The translations under genes and the position numbers were made by a program. Source: Nemania diffusa (lineage: Eukaryota; Ascomycota; Sordariomycetes; Xylariales; Xylariaceae). Taken from it: a DNA stretch of 64,000 bases. The stretch lies in assembly GCA_038501195.1 (NCBI GenBank), contig JBBPUQ010000004.1, positions 5,284,001-5,348,000 on the forward strand, in the 5' to 3' direction. Below, one piece after another: positions 20,276 through 32,185 of the stretch; the first letter of the stretch is position 1; each line of letters begins with the position of its first letter. The notes below the pieces were generated by a model. That model did not search any database. It saw only the letters and a program-made list of their open reading frames with translations, and was not told the DNA's origin.

Positions 20276-22661
20276 ATGGCGCTGGATCGTGACACCTTCA
20301 ATCGCAAGTCTTTCGGCCCCTCGCTCAATGCGAGCGTTAAGCAGGTGTGTGTCTCGCATTTCTTTGCGACTCCATTCTTCTCGATCGCATTCGTATTACG
20401 TCTGTTCCAAGTTCACCACGATACTCTGCCACCTCCCATCTGCGATTGCGACTTCAACCAGCGATTTCACGTTTACCCTCTTATTGCGCGCACACCTCCT
20501 ACTACGTTCCGACCACCGCCTACACCCCTTCTCGCCTTCGTTACGTGTTATTACAATCTACAATTTTGCGAAACAAGCTACAGCAAGCCTACCTAGTTGC
20601 CACATAGACTAACTCAAGCTCTGCAGGCGCAAGTCCTCATGGTTGGCGCCGGTGGTATTGGTTGCGAGCTATTAAAGAACCTCGTACTCACGGGCTTCGG
20701 CGAAATCCACATTGTCGACCTCGACACAATCGACTTGAGCAATCTTAATCGCCAATTCCTATTCCGACACGAGCACATCAAGAAATCAAAAGCTGAGGTA
20801 CGGCGCGTCTAGAATCACAAGGCGCTCATCCTTGACACTTCATTATACTGATCCCTTGAATAGATAGCCAAGGAGGCGGCTCAGCGGTTTAATCCCAACG
20901 TCAATATTGTTGCCTACCATGCAAACATCAAAGATGCGCAATTTAACCTGGAATGGTTCAAGGCATTCAACCTTGTGTTTAATGCGCTAGATAACCTTGA
21001 AGCAAGACGGCACGTGAATAGGATGTGCCTAGCAGCTGACGTTCCCCTCATCGAGAGCGGCACTACGGGATTTAACGGCCAAGTACAAGTTATCAAGAAA
21101 GGTGTGACTGCATGCTATGATTGCACGGCTAAAGAAGTACCGAAGTCCTTCCCTGTTTGTACCATCCGAAGCACGCCAAGCCAACCCATACATTGTATTG
21201 TCTGGGGGAAAAGCTATCTCCTCAATGAGATATTTGGCGCCAGTGAGGACCAGGCCGTCCTTGACACTTCCGAAAATGGCGACAATGCGAAGGAGATAGC
21301 AGAACTGAAGAAAGAATCAGAGGCATTGAGAAAGATTCGGGAATCAGTTGGCACAGACTTGTTCCCCCAAATGCTATTTGACAAAGTTTTTAACAAGGAC
21401 GTTACGCGCTTGAGGTCTATGGAAGAGATGTGGAAGTCCAGAAGGCCGCCCGAGCCTCTACAGTACGAATCGGTTCTGCGCCAGGCGAGTGAAGCTAGTG
21501 CTGCAAAAGAGTCGATTATCCAAGACGGACAAAAAGTTTGGAGCCTTGAAGAGAATTTGGTTGTGTTCAACGACAGCTTGAGTCGATTGAGTAAACGCAT
21601 CTTGGATTTAAAGAAACAGCATGGAGATGGTTCCCCGCAGGCTATGATAAGCTTCGACAAGGACGACGAGGACACCCTGGATTTCGTGGCTGCTGCTGCC
21701 AATATCCGTTCACATGTCTTCGGCATCGAGGGAAAATCCCGCTTTGACATTAAGCAAATGGCTGGCAACATTATTCCGGCGATTGCAACGACAAATGCGA
21801 TTGTGGCGGGCTTGTGTGTTCTTGAATCCTTTAAAGTACTTCGAGGAGAGTTTGATAAAGCACAAGAAGTGAGTATCATATAAATCGCTATAGAACGAAA
21901 GCACTAATTATGTAGGTCTTCTTGACACCCTTCGCTGGCCAGAGGTTGCTGGCTCCAGACCGACCTCGTGCGCCTAACCCGAACTGTCCGATTTGCAGCA
22001 ACTACCAGGCCAGTGTATGCGTAGATCTCTCTCGAGCGACATTGAATGACCTAGTAGAAGATTTCGTCAAGTTGCAATTAGGATTTGGGGAACGTGACTT
22101 CGCAGTCAATAGCGATATTGGTCTGCTCTATGATCCCGACGAAACTGATAATCTGGGCAAATTGCTCAGCGAACTTGGTCAGTTCTTTTGTACCGAGTCC
22201 AAACATTATCTTGCTAATATTACATAGGTATCAACCAAAATAGCTTCGTGACCATCGTCGACGAGGAGGAAGAGGACACGTTCATCAACGTCGTCCTAAA
22301 CATACAATCATCGTACAGTGCCTTCCAGCTGCCCATCTGCAACGTTTACTAAAAAAATTTCGTTCTTAGGTCTATTGACAGTACGGGGAAACCTATCAAG
22401 GGTCTCGAGCCAGATAAAGCACCGGAAATCCCCCGCAAGCCGAAAAAGGAGCCTATTGTGGAGACCAATGGAGATCGCTCCCTCATTCGAGGGCGTGAGC
22501 CCGACTTGGAGGCGCCTCTGAAAGATCATAAACGGCCGAGAGAAGACGACAATGATATGCCTTCAGCAAAGAAGAAGGCTAAAAGGGCCGTGGATGATGA
22601 AGTGGTAATAATAGAGGGGGACGATCTAGACAACGGTGCGATCACCATTGACGATGATTAG
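20276..22661 (+). CDS. UBA2: SUMO-activating enzyme E1 catalytic subunit
   Basis: Six exons: 20276-20344, 20627-20797, 20864-21868, 21916-22177, 22228-22312 and 22370-22661, giving 627 residues. The first intron (282 bp) is long for this genome. The ATP-binding motif is [16 protein letters not shown], followed by the NLNRQFLFR adenylation motif. The catalytic Cys lies in [19 protein letters not shown] (about Cys179). Structural zinc is held by CYDC and a later CPIC pair. The enzyme adenylates SUMO and forms the E1-SUMO thioester with Aos1 before transfer to Ubc9. The C-terminus has a basic NLS-like run (KKKAKR) and an acidic-flanked VVII stretch resembling a SUMO-interacting motif. The 3' end lies 72 bp from the convergent SDR gene. 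Confidence 0.95.
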
Positions 22662-22733
22662 ACAATCATCGTAGGCGACGTTGATGGGGCGCTTGTAGGT
22701 TCCCACGGAGACTGACGTAGGTTTACCTATTAA

Positions 22734-23798
22734 TTACGTGGCACTCAACCCCCCATCGATATTCAGCACACAGTTGTGTGCATATGAATTATTCACAAGA
22801 AAGAGCGCAGCTTCCGCAACTTCTTCTACAGCCCCTAGACGGCCCATGGGGATAAGAGCAGCTAGATCATTAGGGTTCATAGCTTCACGCGGCTTGTATA
22901 TTAGTATTGCTGAATTGTATGAAAAAGGAAATACCTAGGTGGTAAATATTGAGGGGAGGAGAGTAATGAGATTGAAGGAGCATAGGGATGCGGCACCTTT
23001 GGTCATGTCAGTTTGAATGTAACCAGGCTGGATGACATTTGCCCGGATATTAAACCTGCCAACTTCCCAGGCAAGGGATCGAGTTAGACCTACACACACG
23101 AGTTAGATAGGCTACCTTTAAAAACAAAAAGAAACTTGTAATTCATCATACCGATTATGCCAGCTTTTGATGCCGCATAGACGGATGCGCCACGCCCTCC
23201 ATGTGTTGCTAGGAGGCTCGATACGTTTATAATGCAACCTTTCCATAGGATTTAGATTATCACTCTAGCTGCTCGTAGAAGATTTGCCTACCACTTTTCT
23301 GCCTCATCATTTTTGGGATCACCGTGTGGCAGCCGAGGACGGTGCCCTTGAGGTTGACATCAAGAATCTGGTCCACCTCATTGCTCGGCATATTGAAAAG
23401 GAAAGAATTCTGAGAAATACCGGCAGCGTTCACCAGCACGTCGATGTGCTCCTAAAGTCCAGGCCGGTGTTTCAGTCCACCACGTCAAGCACACACACAA
23501 CGCGCCAAACTCAACTATTACAGACTAAGTATCGCGACAGCGGCGGCTTGCTTACAGCTTTCATTCTACGTAGTAGGAGCTTCCAGCCGTTCTCAACGGA
23601 CACGTCGAAGGCGTGCGAGTCGTGGGGCAGCGAGTCCTCCGTCTGCTTCAGGGACTGCACGGCCGTGGCGAGGGTCTGCTCGTGCCGCCCGATCAGGGTG
23701 CAGCCCGCGCCCTCGGAGGCGAAGAGCTTGGCGATGGCTAGCCCGATGCCCCGGCTGCCGCCGGTGACGAGGCAGCGCTTGCCGCGGAGGGAGAGCAT
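22734..23798 (-). CDS. Short-chain dehydrogenase, FabG/CBR4-like (3-oxoacyl-ACP reductase type)
   Basis: Five exons on the minus strand: 23798-23556, 23451-23292, 23238-23152, 23089-22997 and 22909-22734 (introns 104, 53, 62 and 87 bp) give 252 residues. Motifs: TGGSRGIG (NADPH binding, near residue 13), VNAAG (NNAG equivalent), INVSS (catalytic Ser) and YAASK (catalytic Tyr/Lys). The tail PMGRLG...FLVNN...LNIDGG is typical of FabG. By family it reduces a 3-oxoacyl thioester with NADPH; a role in mitochondrial type II fatty-acid synthesis (as Oar1/CBR4) is an inference, as no clear presequence is seen. The last intron's acceptor (before residue AILIYKP) is the weakest junction. Confidence 0.85.
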
Positions 23799-24987
23799 TA
23801 TGTTGGTGGTATTCGGAGGGGCTCGAGGGGGGGATACAATTAGGGAATAAGCGCGTCATGAAGGCTTGTTAGTTAACTTTTTAGATACAGATTAGTTAGA
23901 GGGATTGTGAGCCCTCTTGCCCGCTGGGATCAACTGTATACCTATTTAGTACTAGTAGACAGAATATGCTTAATACAGTATACGTGATTGAGTTTATTAT
24001 CGATACAAACCTTTCATACAGCTTATAAAACTTACGTACTTTAAGCGTGTGTGTTTCTATCCAATACTACAGTTGATACTAGCTTTCCCTAGGTTCATTT
24101 CCTTATGTATCTACATAGGGTAGTAACCTATTATACAAGGTAGGTAAATAAGTACCTCGGTAGATGAAGGGTACTTATATTAACCGGCCCTTAACTGCGT
24201 ACAATGCACACAATGCAGGTTTACAATTAATTACCTACCTACATATGTACCTACTGTTACGCAGTACTGAGAGGAGGGCGGGTTCCACGCACTGCGAGAA
24301 GGGTCTACTTACACTAGAAAATCTAGGGCTGTTCAGAGTCCCCCTGGAGACGGCAGGCTCAGGGGTCTGTTAAAGTAGGTACCTCTTATTTGGCTACCTA
24401 CATGTACCACGCGATTGGCGGCAATTGAGGGCTGATAGTGTGTGCGTGGTGGGGGAAATTGGTTATCAAGGTTCACCTATTAGATAAAGTTACGGTAAAA
24501 TGCGTAGGTACAACCAGCTGCGACTTCGATTACCACTCACTTTATTCGTCGCATTCTGTCCTTCGACGCACTCTCGCACATTTGACTACACCTAGGTAAC
24601 TCTCTTGACATCCAATTAAGGTCAGGTTACAGGCTAGCGATAGTTTTACTTCGTCTTGACAACTTTCTTATTTCATACTTACTTATCTACCATATATATA
24701 TCGATAGCTCTCGACCGATCCTAGCCTCTCCCTCTCCACCTCCACCTCTAGATACCCAATAGTTACCTACTTAAAGTACGCCAACCTTTTAGAGAACGCG
24801 CCGCACAGAGTTGTAGGGGTTCTGAAACCTGCCACCTGCCGCATCCCCCGCGTGGCTATACGTATTCAGGGCCTCCTATCTCGCTGCGCGATTCGATGCG
24901 CCAACTGGCTAAGAAGCGCCCACCTCCGTCACCTTCATCGCCACCTTCTCATTCCACCTTGATGCCACGTGTAGTCTCCCCGCGGCC
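23799..24987. promoter_or_regulatory. Divergent upstream region SDR/LCB3 with TACCTA repeats
   Basis: 1.19 kb without a supported gene. Dense TACCTA/TAGGTA strings occur at about 24140-24165, 24231-24254 and 24376-24405. A pyrimidine-rich tract (about 24725-24750, CCTCTCCCTCTCCACCTCC) precedes the Lcb3-like gene, as in many fungal promoters. Confidence 0.5.
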
Positions 24988-26848
24988 ATGACTACCGAGT
25001 TTCCACCTTTGCCCAACGGCGCCGACTTCAATGCCAAGTTCGACGATGCGACATCCGATCTAAAGACAAATGGGTCCGCCCTCGGCGCCACCAAGGACAC
25101 GGAGCAGAAGAAGGCTGTAATCGACGCCGGACTGAGAAGTTTGGACCATTGTGCGTCCAACCCAAAATTCCGCGGAAATTGGCCGCACGAGGTGCTAACT
25201 GGCTGGTTTGGCAGATAAGCGTGCTCTTCCAAAATGGCGATACGATTTGCGACAGCGAGCTCTGCCCCTCATTCGCTGGGAGACGCCCTACTTGGCCTGG
25301 CTCCAGGTCAAGCTGCGCTCTCCTGCGCTCGATAGCTACTTCGCCATTACTGCCAACCTCGGTACTCATACATTTTTTATGATCGGGCTGCCCATCATGT
25401 TCTGGTGTGGGTTTTCGTCGTTTGGGAAGGGGTTCGCTTACCATCTCTGTATCGTGTATCGGTCTGCGCGACTAACACCATGACAGATTGGTCCATATAT
25501 TAGCCTCGGGTGTCTTCTTCACTGGCTTTATCAAGGACTTCTTTTCCCTGCCGCGCCCATTGTCTCCGCCTCTGCATCGAATTACCATGTCTGGCTCCGC
25601 CGCACTCGAGTATGGTTTTCCCTCCACGCACTCGGCCAACGCTGTCTCGGTCGCAGTCTATGCCATCTTGTGTCTTAAAATGCCAGATAATCCTTTTCAA
25701 CCTAACACGAAACTGGCACTCGAGGCACTGTCCTATTTCTACGCCGTTAGCATCATACTTGGCCGGCTCTACTGCGGCATGCATGGCTTTGTGGATGTCA
25801 TTATCGGGTCGATAATGGGCGCAGTCATAAGTCTAGTCGAGTTCTATTATGCGCCGCCATTGGATCTTTATATACAGCAGAACGGCTGGAGCGCTGTCTT
25901 TACAGCGGTGCTGATCATCATTGTACTCGTTCGAGTGCACCCTGAACCCGCTGACGATTGTCCATGTTTTGACGACAGTGTCTGCTTTGCTGGTGTGATG
26001 ATTGGCTTAGAGGTAGGAACTTGGCATTTCGCTCAATCGCCATTTGCGGCCATACCATTCGATCTCCATGCTCTCGGATGGGTAGCAGTGGTTCTGCGCG
26101 TCCTATTTGGAGTGTTCATTGTCTTCATCTGGCGTGAAGTGGCCAAACCGACTCTGCTTAAGACGCTCCCACACATTTTTCGGCTTATCGAGACGTGGGG
26201 TCTTAGTTTGCCGCGACGATTCTTTATGCCTGCCTCAGAGTATAAAAATATTCCGCTACATTTGAAGGTCGATAACGTGCTGCCTAGCGTCAGCGACTTG
26301 CCAGGTTTGATCACGGCTGTCCGCCACCCGAGACGCGGTAGGTCCGTGTCGATTGGTCCCCAGAGTGCTGCAGATGCGTACGAAACTCTAGCCTATCGGG
26401 AGAGGAGAAGGAAGGAGAGCAATGCCAGCCTACGCTCCAAAGCCAGTGTTCAGGAGCTCGGAAAGGAGCGGGCGGGGCACAGCTCCGGAGTTAATTGTGG
26501 GCATCAAAAGCCTAGCGACTTCGAGAAGCAGATGGGCGAAGGTATCGTGGTTGTTTCACCCGCCAACTCCAACAAAGCAAATGGCGACCCGGAACTATAT
26601 ATCGGGCAGCAGGACGAGCTAGGCGAGAAAGAGGTCTTTTCTAAGCTAGTAAAGCCTCGTGTCAGATATGATGTCGAGGTCATAACGAAGCTCGTTGTGT
26701 ACGCCGGTGAGTCATCCTTTACCCCCTCTAATGATGAATTGCGCTTTCTTACATAATCTTAGGTATTGCATGGTTCGCGGTTGAAGGCGTGCCTATATTG
26801 TTCGAGTTCATTCCCGGTCTCGGCGCCGGCCATTTGCAGCCGAGATAA
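24988..26848 (+). CDS. Long-chain-base-1-phosphate phosphatase (Lcb3/Ysr3-like)
   Basis: Four exons: 24988-25150, 25215-25431, 25487-26706 and 26763-26848 give 561 residues. The PAP2 phosphatase signature is split as usual: KDFFSLPRP (motif 1), FPSTHSANAVSV (motif 2, general-acid His) and GRLYCGMHGFVD (motif 3, nucleophile His). These enzymes dephosphorylate dihydrosphingosine/phytosphingosine 1-phosphate in the ER membrane and steer sphingolipid flux. Several hydrophobic membrane segments surround the motifs. The long hydrophilic insert after FFMPASEYKNIPLHLKV (about residues 345-500) and the membrane-facing C-terminus fit fungal Lcb3 relatives. The second intron has an unusual GTTCGC donor but a good CTAACA branch site, and splicing restores FGKGLVHILASGVFF. 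Confidence 0.92.
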
Positions 26849-27926
26849 GACATTCCACCATCGTACGTTATGTGAACACGCATCTGAGGGTTTGGGCATC
26901 TAATCATATCCCCTGGATTGCGGATAGGCCCCGGGGTCAGGCGTTGGCGGTGTAACTCTACTTGTGTGCGCTTGTGTGCTCTTCTTTGCCATGCTTCACT
27001 TTTTAATTCAGCATGCGGCATGAGAATCCGTTCTTGTATATATTCATACTTTGATACTCTTCTCTTCGTGTTCCTATGTTTCCCCCTACATCATGGTTTG
27101 AACTTGTGGGCTTCGGGATTAATTGGCACTTTGTGGTTGTAACGATGTCATGCTGTCTAGAGAAGAGGAGTCACTAATAACGAACCAGAGACACGGGATG
27201 TCGTCGACGACAGCCTGTTGCTTCACTGCTCACTATTGTTTCGTGCTGAAAATGGCGTGCCAACAGATAATAGAAAGACAGCCGAAGTGAGGTTGCTCAG
27301 CTTCCGTGATAAGCTCAAGTGCTACTATAGATAGATGCTGCTGCATCTTAGAACATGATGTTTAACTCATCGCTATGAGCCTATATAGCGTTGCCCCTAA
27401 TTCTTAAACTTAGATGAGAGAGTCGATGTTGCAATAAGAGCCACTTTGTGTAGTGACATCAAGGCTTGACTTGTTTGGCCCTACATGATGGAATCTCCTC
27501 GAATGGCAGTGTCATGATGGTTTTGAGTGCGATGGCTATGTTGTTTAGTGTGCACTGTTGACGATTTGTTTGTTAAATGCATACTCTAACTTACACAACA
27601 TTTAGTGAACCCTAAAGGAAACTACAGCAATACTAATATTAAAACCTCAGTTTACGCAGCGCTGCGACTACAGTCATCACGCATATTTCGCCCTCTTAAA
27701 AAATAACAGTGCGTTATCAGACTTCCATTTATGGAAGCTTAGGTTGCTCATCAATTCATAATAATTTAGGATTCTCGACCTAAATTACAAGGTGGGTTAT
27801 CCAAGTGGATTCAACCACCGTCTCCTTTATATCATCGCTTCGCAATTCCAGAAAAAATACAGTTCCGCAAGAGCCATCTGCGAACAATCAAGAGTCTATA
27901 ATTCTAACGCAGGATGTACCACGCCT
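26849..27926. other. Intergenic region between convergent genes
   Basis: AT-rich 3' flanks of the Lcb3-like gene and the PhyH-like gene. No coding, RNA or repeat signal recognised. Confidence 0.5.
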
Positions 27927-28938
27927 CTATTCCTCGTCGGTCTTGTTGACCTTGTACTTCTTGCCGAGGGCGCGGTCGAGGTAGCTGGCCTGGACGTCGG
28001 CCTTGGGGACCCAGTTGACGGGGACCTCGAGGCCGAGCTCGCCCTTGGCGTCGAGGGCCTCGAGCACGGGCTTGATGTCGTCGGCGAGCTCGAGGCGGGT
28101 GGGGTTGGGGAACCAGCTGGCGAAGTGGATCTGGGCGAGCATGATGCGGACGTCCTGGGTCTTGTTGGGCATGCCGGCGTGCCAGATGGTGAAGTCGCGG
28201 ATGGCGAAGCTGCCCTTGCGCAGCGTAGGCTGGCAGGGGGGGCCCGCGAGGGCGACCTGGGCGTCGAGGCGGTCCTGCGGGATGTGGCCCGTGGCGCGCT
28301 GGCCCTTCTGGCCGCCCTCGCGCGCGATGGTGCGGTTGTGCGTGCCCAGCCAGCTCTCCGTCGACCCGTTGTCCGGGTTCATGCCGATGAGGGGCACGTT
28401 GGTCACGAGCGCGAAGCACTTGGGCGGGTGCGGGAACTCGACGTCGTTGTGCACGGGCTGGCGCTCGTTCTCGATGCCGGGGAGGGGCGGCATGGCGGCG
28501 TTGCCCGAGGCGAACGTCCACTTGGGGCGCGGGCCGAGGATGGCGGAGGTGATCTGGGTCGCGATGGGGTCTGCGGCCGGGAGGGGATCGTTAGGGGACG
28601 AGGGGCCAGGGGCGAGGGGAGGGGGAGACGCAACTGCAAAAGATAGAGGGGTGGAAGTACTCGGCCCACGGGGGAGCATCCTGCTGAAGGTTTCCTTTGT
28701 TGTAGTTGAAGGGGCTGTCTTCGCCTCGCGATTGTAGGAGGGCTGAGTCTTGGATCATCTTGGCGTTGAGGTGGTCGAGGTCCTCGATCGGGATCGCGTC
28801 CTCAACCACGACAATGCCATCACGGTTCAAAGCTTCCACTGCGATCTTCAGGTTCTCCTCGCTCAGGCGCTTGTTCTTGATCTCCTCGGCCGAGGGCGTC
28901 ACCGCCGTGGGCTGTCTGGGTGCTATCGTCACAGCCAT
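27927..28938 (-). CDS. Phytanoyl-CoA dioxygenase (PhyH) family protein
   Basis: Two exons on the minus strand, 28938-28635 and 28570-27927, separated by a 64-bp C-rich intron (GTTGCG...GCAG); 315 residues. The join restores FHPSIFCNPIATQITSAILGPRPKWTF-type sequence. Iron ligands fit the 2-His-1-carboxylate pattern: HND in QPVHNDVEF and the distal His in FTIWHAGMPN, with a nearby Arg (VRIML) for 2-oxoglutarate. The product is predicted to be a non-haem Fe(II)/2-oxoglutarate oxygenase; in fungi such enzymes often act in secondary metabolism, and the substrate is unknown. Third codon positions are almost all G or C, in contrast with the neighbouring genes. An upstream in-frame extension to about 28980 is open but has no ATG. 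Confidence 0.85.
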
Positions 28939-31900
28939 TCTTATATGATGGGCTTCCCGCTGAAAGCCGCGCGAGCACAAATCAGGGTTAGGTCTTTGTA
29001 AACAACTAGACTAGCCGGGAAACGACTAATACAATCAACGAGATCTGATAACGAAAGGACTCCCGAGAATGACGAATGGGCGGGTGATAAGTAGGCTACC
29101 GTTGGTGATTTATATCAAGCCTTCACCACGCATTGTCCAGTCGATTGGCCAATCAGATAAAGGCGTGGCTGCTCACGGAGTCGTCTCAGGGTAGCCCTCC
29201 ATGCAATTAGCGGCATACACTTGAACGGAGTAGCCATTCCTTTGGCTGGGCGCCCCAGCTAATGGGACACAGGTAAGCTGACGCTATTTCCAATGCGTCG
29301 GAGACGGTATAGAGAGTGGCGTGGTGCGTCCATTGCGTGCGAGCCCTCGGAGGCTCTTTTGGGTTCGTGGGAATGTTTCAATTCGAGAACGATTACTAAA
29401 AACGGATAATTATAGCATCGTCTAGCACCAATACCGACTGGTGTGACCACTAGCTTACTAAATTGGAGACTCCCTAACTGCCCAGCGGCATTGGTACACG
29501 GTTGGAAATGGTAGGTAACATGGTGCATTTTGTCTTTACCCCCGTTGGCTTATAATATCAGTTAGGTAAGTAACATCAGGGTCTTGCCTCGTTATAGTCG
29601 AGGATCGCGTGTTGAAGGGGGCAGGTATGAAATACCGACGCGGTCCCTGAACAATGACGGCCAGTAGTGCTGATAGATTAGATGTTGTAACTCAAATCGC
29701 CTGTTTTACGTCGAGCATCTGTCAACAGCCTGGTCAATTTCTTACTTGAGGATTGATAGATAACTCGTCAAGAATGCCGGAAGATGCCGCCAGACCCGTT
29801 TCGTTTCTTATCAATCTCGGCCAATATGCATTAGGTTAGTTAACATGCCCATATACCTATTGTGTGCACTATAAACAGAACCAAACTTATTATTAGTATC
29901 CAGATGGTATATGCTAAAACGGACACGAAGCTTGAAGGTCGGACGAAAGGCTCTATCAAAAGTTTATTTGAGACGACAAGCCTTGAAACACCGTCTTCGT
30001 ACGATTCACTATAGTTGCCTGAAGTAAGTAACTCAGCTCCCTCCTAATAGATATTTAGTAGCCTCGAACTCGGCGCGATGTGGCAATGCCGATAAGCGAA
30101 CGGTATGCGCACCCCTCATGATAAGCTATTGTCTATAACTTGCGTGGAATTGTTGTAGTCTATCAGAGATTAGCAATTGGTCGTCTCCTAAATCGCAATA
30201 GGCACTTCCTTGTTGCGTTGCTAGAATCTCCTATCAGGGGAATGAGAGCAGAAGTAATTATATACAAATATACAGGTTCGCTCATGGATCTCCGTAAGTG
30301 AGAGGTAACCATAAATCCCCATAGTTATAGCAAGGAGATAAGGGCAAGTAGTTCAACCTAGGCGGTATTTGACTACCTAAGTAATCAGTGCGGCTATCAT
30401 CATGTTAGTCTCAACTCCTTTTCAAATTGTTTCAAAATGTTGTTGAGGCAGAGGGCCTTCATGAAGACATACCTCCTATTTGACTATACGCGGGCTAATG
30501 AGCTTCGCTCTTCTCGCCTACCCATTCGAGGTCGTCGGATCAGATACCGAGAGAATGCATAAGTCCATTACCAACCCCGGAAATAAACCCCACACGCCAA
30601 CTGAATCCAATGTTACGGTCGAGTCTAGGCGTGCCGCCTTAGGAAGTAGCAGAAGTCGAGAGCCAAGGGTACCAATGGCTTCTAGCTCATCATTCCATGG
30701 CCACGTGCTTGGCCGATATCGGTGCCATTATAGTGAAGTCGCTCGGAGAAAAAGGATATAGAGCATAAACGCTTTACGCCCTTCCTTCATAGAGCTTAGA
30801 ATAGCGCAGGTGAGAATTGTTGACGGAGCTCTCCAGTGAGCCGTGGCGACGTCTGACGCACGTCACCAGACTTGCCCGTTTTGATAATCAGCAGAGAGAT
30901 GGGCATGTTTGGCGAGAAAGTTATGTGATATGCTCACAACCAACTATCAGATTAGAAAGGAATATGTCGGAGCTGGGGTTTGGGAGTGAAGTTGACTTGA
31001 CTTAACCGGTCCGCCGGCTAGAGACACTATAAGGGGGTAGATGCGGCACCGACTAAAAATGCCGGTATACTGTCTAATGAGGCGTGTTCTAATCCCCTCG
31101 CAGGTGAACTAGCAGCAGGCATAAGTTTCTGTGATATGAAAAGCTCCGTAGTTAGCACATTCGCTAGTAAAGATACACCTTCGAGGGAGTGGTAGTCACA
31201 ATGTGACTCAGCAGCGTCGTAGTACCTAGATGCAGTGTAATCAACATCAGCACCGGAGTATAATTATTAGGTCGTCGGTGTTAGCGAAGGCAAAAAACTC
31301 ATAGGTGCTTAGCCGCTGTCAGTCTAATTCCGGTCTACGTAGTCTGACGTCACGGTTTTAAAGATACGGTAAGAAAGAGAAGTAGTCTATAGCATTATTT
31401 CCTTGTCTCGGACTGTAGATCTACGAGCTATCTCCAGACTTCTACCGAATTACTACTTATGCTAAACGCGATCAACTATCAAGTAGACTAAGCTTTGAAG
31501 AGCTTCCCTAGTTCTACAAATAGAAGTAGTCTAAAAAGGAAAGAGAGAGAGAGAGAACCGTTCACTACTCACACATGCTGAGCGCATTTAAGGTTTTACC
31601 TACTGGCATGATTGGTTCAGCGGGTTGTTTTCTATGGCTGAGCTCAATTCAACTTCAACAACCTCAATATACGATGAATTTCAGTCAAAGTAGCCCGAAT
31701 TGCTTGCTTTATAAATCTGTATAATAATTCTAAGCACACTAAAATCTATGCATAGAGTGAAGCAACGGGAGGATGATCTTTACGAGATACAAACCTCATG
31801 CAAGATCGAGCGTCTCAACTTCCATACTCGGTATTTTCGAATCAAAGACCAATGTGCTTTTATCTCAAAACGTCCCTTTAAGATATAATACCTAACGTAG

Positions 31901-32185
31901 GTAGGTACCAAAATTCAAGGTCTATTCAATGCAGCTTGGCGCCGATTTAGTATCCTGCAGGGGTGCATGTATGGTATGTATGTGGGGATTGTTGCATAAA
32001 TGTTCCTTCGTCCTCAAACGACGATGCTGACAACCCCTCGCATGAACCTGTGATCCAGACCCTGAAAAGAGTAAATAGATGAGATAGTTTACCCCCAAAA
32101 AGTATACACGAAGAGAATTCTCCCTTCTATTGTAAATAACGCGTTCATAAGTTAGTCGAGATATCCATACAGCGGTGGGCTCAGG
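28939..32185. other. Gene-poor region, 3.2 kb
   Basis: No gene supported. The only longer frames (for example 30480-30761 plus, 29259-29528 minus) have no recognisable motif and read like chance. Contains a short (GA)n tract near 31541-31556 and one TAGGTAGGTACC string at about 31898. No transposase or reverse-transcriptase remnant was recognised. Confidence 0.5.

Noticed and set aside
27904..28646. Long plus and minus frames (205-284 codons) overlapping the PhyH-like gene
   Set aside because: Low-complexity Arg/Pro/Val/Gly translations are shadows of the GC3-rich exon; the PhyH frame alone has family motifs.
28939..32185. Search for a decayed transposon in the gene-poor region
   Set aside because: No terminal repeats, reverse-transcriptase, integrase or transposase pattern seen by eye, and composition is not strongly AT-biased as in RIP-mutated elements.
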